Origin: an uncultured Deferribacteraceae bacterium
GTDB lineage: Bacteria > Chrysiogenota > Deferribacteres > CAMZNJ01
Length of the DNA stretch: 34,539 bases
Assembly: GCA_947313825.1 (NCBI GenBank)
Contig: CAMZNJ010000026.1
Location: 1 to 34,539, forward strand
Reading direction: 5' to 3'
This document shows positions 32,484 through 34,539 of this stretch, piece by piece (the stretch's first letter is position 1; every line of letters starts with the position of its first letter). Position numbers and translations under genes: made by a program. Under the pieces are notes generated by a model, which made no database searches, was not told the origin of the DNA, and was given only the letters and a program-made list of their open reading frames with translations.

Positions 32484-33769
32484 GATTGCCTCGTAATCTT
32501 GGCACCGAGGGCGATGAGTTTGTCTTCAAACTTTTCGTATCCCCGGTCGAGGTGGTAGATATCGTGTATTTCGGTGGTGCCTTGGGCACATAGTCCGGCA
32601 ATGAGTAGGGAGGCACTGGCACGCAGGTCAGTTGCTTTAACAGGTGCACCGTAAAGGGTCTCAACACCGGTGATGAACGCCGTGGTTTCGTTGGCGTGAA
32701 TATGGGCTCCCATGCGGTTTAGTTCAGGAACGTGCATGAATCTGTTTTCGAATATGTTTTCGGTTACAACGGACGTGCCGTCGCTAATGGCGAGTAGGGT
32801 CATGAGTTGTGCTTGCATGTCGGTGGGCATTCCGGGGTAGGGGTTGGTGTCCACGTCCACTGCTTGGAGGCGTTTTTTGGAAACAACGTGTATGGAGCCG
32901 ATGTGTGAGTTGTCGGCGTATATTTCGGCACCCATGGCTTGCAGTTTGTGAATGACGGTGTTTAGTGTGCTGATTGGGCAGTTGTGCACAACAACGTCGC
33001 CACCGGTGGCAGTTACGGCACAAAGGAGTGTTCCTGCTTCGATCCTGTCGGGCATGATGCTGTATTCGCCACTAGACAAAGACTCAACGCCAGTAATGAC
33101 AAGGGTATTGGTGCCTATCCCCGATATGGAGGCACCCATGTTGAGGAGTGCATGGCAGAGGTCGACTATTTCGGGTTCCATGGCGGCATTGCGAAGGGTT
33201 GTGGTGCCGTTGGCGAGTGTGGCTGCCATGAGGATGTTTGCTGTACCGGTAACGGTTACTTTGTCGAAATCGATATTCGCACCGTGAAGCCTCCCCTCAA
33301 CGCTCCCTTCAATGTATCCGTGGTTGATGCTAATGGTTGCACCCATGAGTTGTAGTGCTTTGAGGTGGAGGTCGACGGGTCGTGCACCGATGGAGCACCC
33401 GCCAGGGAGGGAAACTTTTGCGGTGCCACGGCTTGCGAGGAGGGGACCGAGAACAAGGATACTAGCACGCATGCGACTAACAATATCGTAGGGGGCATGG
33501 CAGTTGGTGGGGCTCCCGTCGTGGTTGTTGGTAACGGTGAGGACGCGATTTTTGGCATGGGAAACGCTTAGCCCAAGGGTTGTGAGGAGTGTGGCGAACC
33601 CGTCCACGTCGGAGAGTAGGGGGACATTGCTTAGTTTGTGTCTGCCGTTGGCAAGGAGTGTGGCGGCAATGATGGGGAGGGAGGCGTTTTTTGAGCCACT
33701 GACAAATGACTCGCCACGCAAGGTGGTGCCACCGTTGACAATAAGTTTTTCATTAACGTTATCTATCAT
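32480..33769 (-). CDS. murA: UDP-N-acetylglucosamine 1-carboxyvinyltransferase MurA
   Basis: MurA adds enolpyruvate to UDP-GlcNAc, the first committed step of peptidoglycan synthesis. The 429-residue protein has the EPSP-synthase-like fold with K27 in SGSKNAS. The reactive cysteine C125 is in [11 protein letters not shown] (so fosfomycin-type attack is expected to be possible). MPDRIEAGT and NRFMHVPEL are also present. agggt lies about 11 nt before the ATG. Upstream (33770-33908) is a 139-bp AT-rich gap to the end of prmC with no gene. No promoter stands out there. Confidence 0.96.
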   Translation of the reverse strand: MIDNVNEKLIVNGGTTLRGESFVSGSKNASLPIIAATLLANGRHKLSNVPLLSDVDGFATLLTTLGLSVSHAKNRVLTVTNNHDGSPTNCHAPYDIVSRMRASILVLGPLLASRGTAKVSLPGGCSIGARPVDLHLKALQLMGATISINHGYIEGSVEGRLHGANIDFDKVTVTGTANILMAATLANGTTTLRNAAMEPEIVDLCHALLNMGASISGIGTNTLVITGVESLSSGEYSIMPDRIEAGTLLCAVTATGGDVVVHNCPISTLNTVIHKLQAMGAEIYADNSHIGSIHVVSKKRLQAVDVDTNPYPGMPTDMQAQLMTLLAISDGTSVVTENIFENRFMHVPELNRMGAHIHANETTAFITGVETLYGAPVKATDLRASASLLIAGLCAQGTTEIHDIYHLDRGYEKFEDKLIALGAKITRQS

Positions 33770-33908
33770 AGTTTTAAAACCCTTTTACTGTTGTCATGCT
33801 TCCGATGTAGTTGCCTACAATATGGTTGTGCAGGGTATCCCTGCTGATCGGACGCAAGGAGATTTACACAAAAACTATTAACATGCTAACACATTTTTTC
33901 TTACTTTT

Positions 33909-34539
33909 CTATTGTTTATATTGACCACTCAAAACAAGGTGCAATACGCGAGGTGTGCCGTTAAAATCGTCGTAAACCCTGTAAGTAAGAGCGGTGTGTT
34001 GCCATATTGATGAAAAATCTGCCGAGGGTGTCGTAAAATTATCATTGGGGGGGAGTGTGGGTGAAAAGTTGCTCAAAACAGACGCCAAACCGTCCATACC
34101 AAACAAGGGCGGGGTGTTGAGCGTGGAGTCAAATCCAGTGTTGTGGGGGAGCTCAAAGAACGCCTCACCGGTGCCGTCCGCGAGTATCATGGGGAGGAGT
34201 GGGATAATGGTGGCGTAAAACTCATGGGCAATGCCACTGGGGGGAGTCAGAGCAATCTTGGGCTCGTGGAGGGTGCTAGGGGGGAGCTGGGCATACTCTT
34301 GGGCACAAATATAAGGGGGGTTGCACACGACAAGATGGCTTTTGGGTATGCCTAATTTATGAGGGGCGAGGGCGTCGCCGAGGAGAAGGGTGAGGGATGG
34401 TTCGTTGGAGGGGGGGGCGAAATCCGTGGAGCCCGTGGAGCCCGTGGAGCCCGTGGAGCCCGTGGAGCCCGTGGAGCCCGTGGAGCCCGTGGAGCCCGGG
34501 GAGCCCGGGGAGCCCGTGGAGCCCGTGGGGCCCGGGGGG
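33909..34539 (-). CDS. prmC: Release-factor glutamine methyltransferase PrmC (HemK), 5' end missing
   Basis: PrmC methylates the GGQ glutamine of class-1 release factors. The window holds the C-terminal part. The reading frame enters from the window end as a Ser-Thr/Pro-Gly repeat. It continues LTLLLGDALAPHK into the SAM/methylation motif VVCNPPYICAQEYAQLPP, then EPKIAL and the late strands, ending YRVYDDFNGTPRVLHLVL. NPPY is the catalytic signature and the surrounding pattern fits PrmC. The repeat lies where the methyltransferase fold links its middle strands. A GTG at 34328 is internal, not a start. The region between FFELPH and YRVYDD is longer than usual. Confidence 0.85.
   Translation of the reverse strand, partial: PPGPTGSTGSPGSPGSTGSTGSTGSTGSTGSTGSTGSTDFAPPSNEPSLTLLLGDALAPHKLGIPKSHLVVCNPPYICAQEYAQLPPSTLHEPKIALTPPSGIAHEFYATIIPLLPMILADGTGEAFFELPHNTGFDSTLNTPPLFGMDGLASVLSNFSPTLPPNDNFTTPSADFSSIWQHTALTYRVYDDFNGTPRVLHLVLSGQYKQ
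34423..34539 (-). repeat. Coding 9-bp repeat in prmC, at least 13 units, at the window end
   Basis: Thirteen 9-bp units run to the last base (consensus cccgtggag on +, with cccggggag, cccgtgggg and cccgggggg variants). They encode Ser-Thr-Gly / Ser-Pro-Gly in PrmC. The array probably continues beyond the window. The very G/C-rich last copies make this a likely assembly break point. Confidence 0.95.

Noticed and set aside
33830-33844. Perfect 6-bp inverted repeat gcaggg-tat-ccctgc between prmC and murA
   Set aside because: No T-run follows it on either strand and the stem is short, so I do not call a terminator; it could be chance.
1-34539. tRNA or rRNA genes, insertion sequences, prophage or att sites
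   Set aside because: I looked through the intergenic gaps on both strands and saw no cloverleaf, transposase, integrase or terminal inverted repeats. A tRNA or Rfam scan would be decisive.

Overview
The window (about 34.5 kb, roughly balanced base composition) is a gene-dense chromosomal segment of a diderm, LPS-making bacterium. It holds a lipid A / outer-membrane cluster (murA, bamA, ompH/skp, lpxD, fabZ, lpxA), a cbb3-oxidase assembly cluster (ccoQ, ccoG, a FixH-like stub, a TauE/DsbD_2-type membrane protein, ccoI, ccoS), a prepilin peptidase and a pseudaminic-acid-type synthase. The order bamA-ompH-lpxD-fabZ-lpxA-Gfo/Idh and the Bacillus-like MetG with a C-terminal tRNA-binding domain are reminiscent of Desulfobacterota/Deferribacterota-like lineages. 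No rRNA, tRNA or phylogenetic marker comparison is available here, so the lineage is not assigned.

Layout. 1-5.4 kb (+): 3' end of a gene that may be dnaX, then recR, rlmE and a 1082-residue putative lipoprotein with a Big2-like Ig domain. 5.5-14.1 kb (-): in transcription order obgE, dciA-like DUF721, def, dnaE, pstS, pseI/neuB. 14.2-20.6 kb (-): cbb3 maturation operon, ccoQ first and an unrecognised 266-residue membrane protein last. 20.9-22.9 kb (+): metG. 23.1-34.5 kb (-): in transcription order prmC (cut by the window end), murA, bamA, ompH, lpxD, fabZ, lpxA, Gfo/Idh oxidoreductase, pilD-like peptidase, tyrS. Most neighbours overlap or lie within 60 bp of each other. No gene-free stretch exceeds 300 bases; the longest is 20624-20878 (divergent promoter region), then 22898-23096 (all repeat).

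The striking feature is short tandem repeats almost everywhere. More than twenty arrays of 6-23 bp units, each with a different sequence, lie in domain linkers or surface loops of housekeeping proteins (DnaX-like, RecR, ObgE, CcoI four times, MetG, LpxD, PrmC, the 266-residue protein) and fill many intergenic spacers. Unit lengths inside genes are all multiples of three (6, 9, 12, 15, 18). Several intergenic units are not (8, 11, 16, 23). This looks like a genome under strong slippage/expansion mutation, filtered by selection for reading frame.

A second global signal is strand composition. The + strand is G/T-rich over most of the window whichever way the genes point, but it switches abruptly to A/C- or A/G-rich patches, sometimes inside a single gene (lipoprotein near 3660, metG near 22470, ccoI near 17130). 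Two of these three switches sit at a repeat array.

I found no CRISPR array, insertion sequence, prophage, tRNA or rRNA gene.
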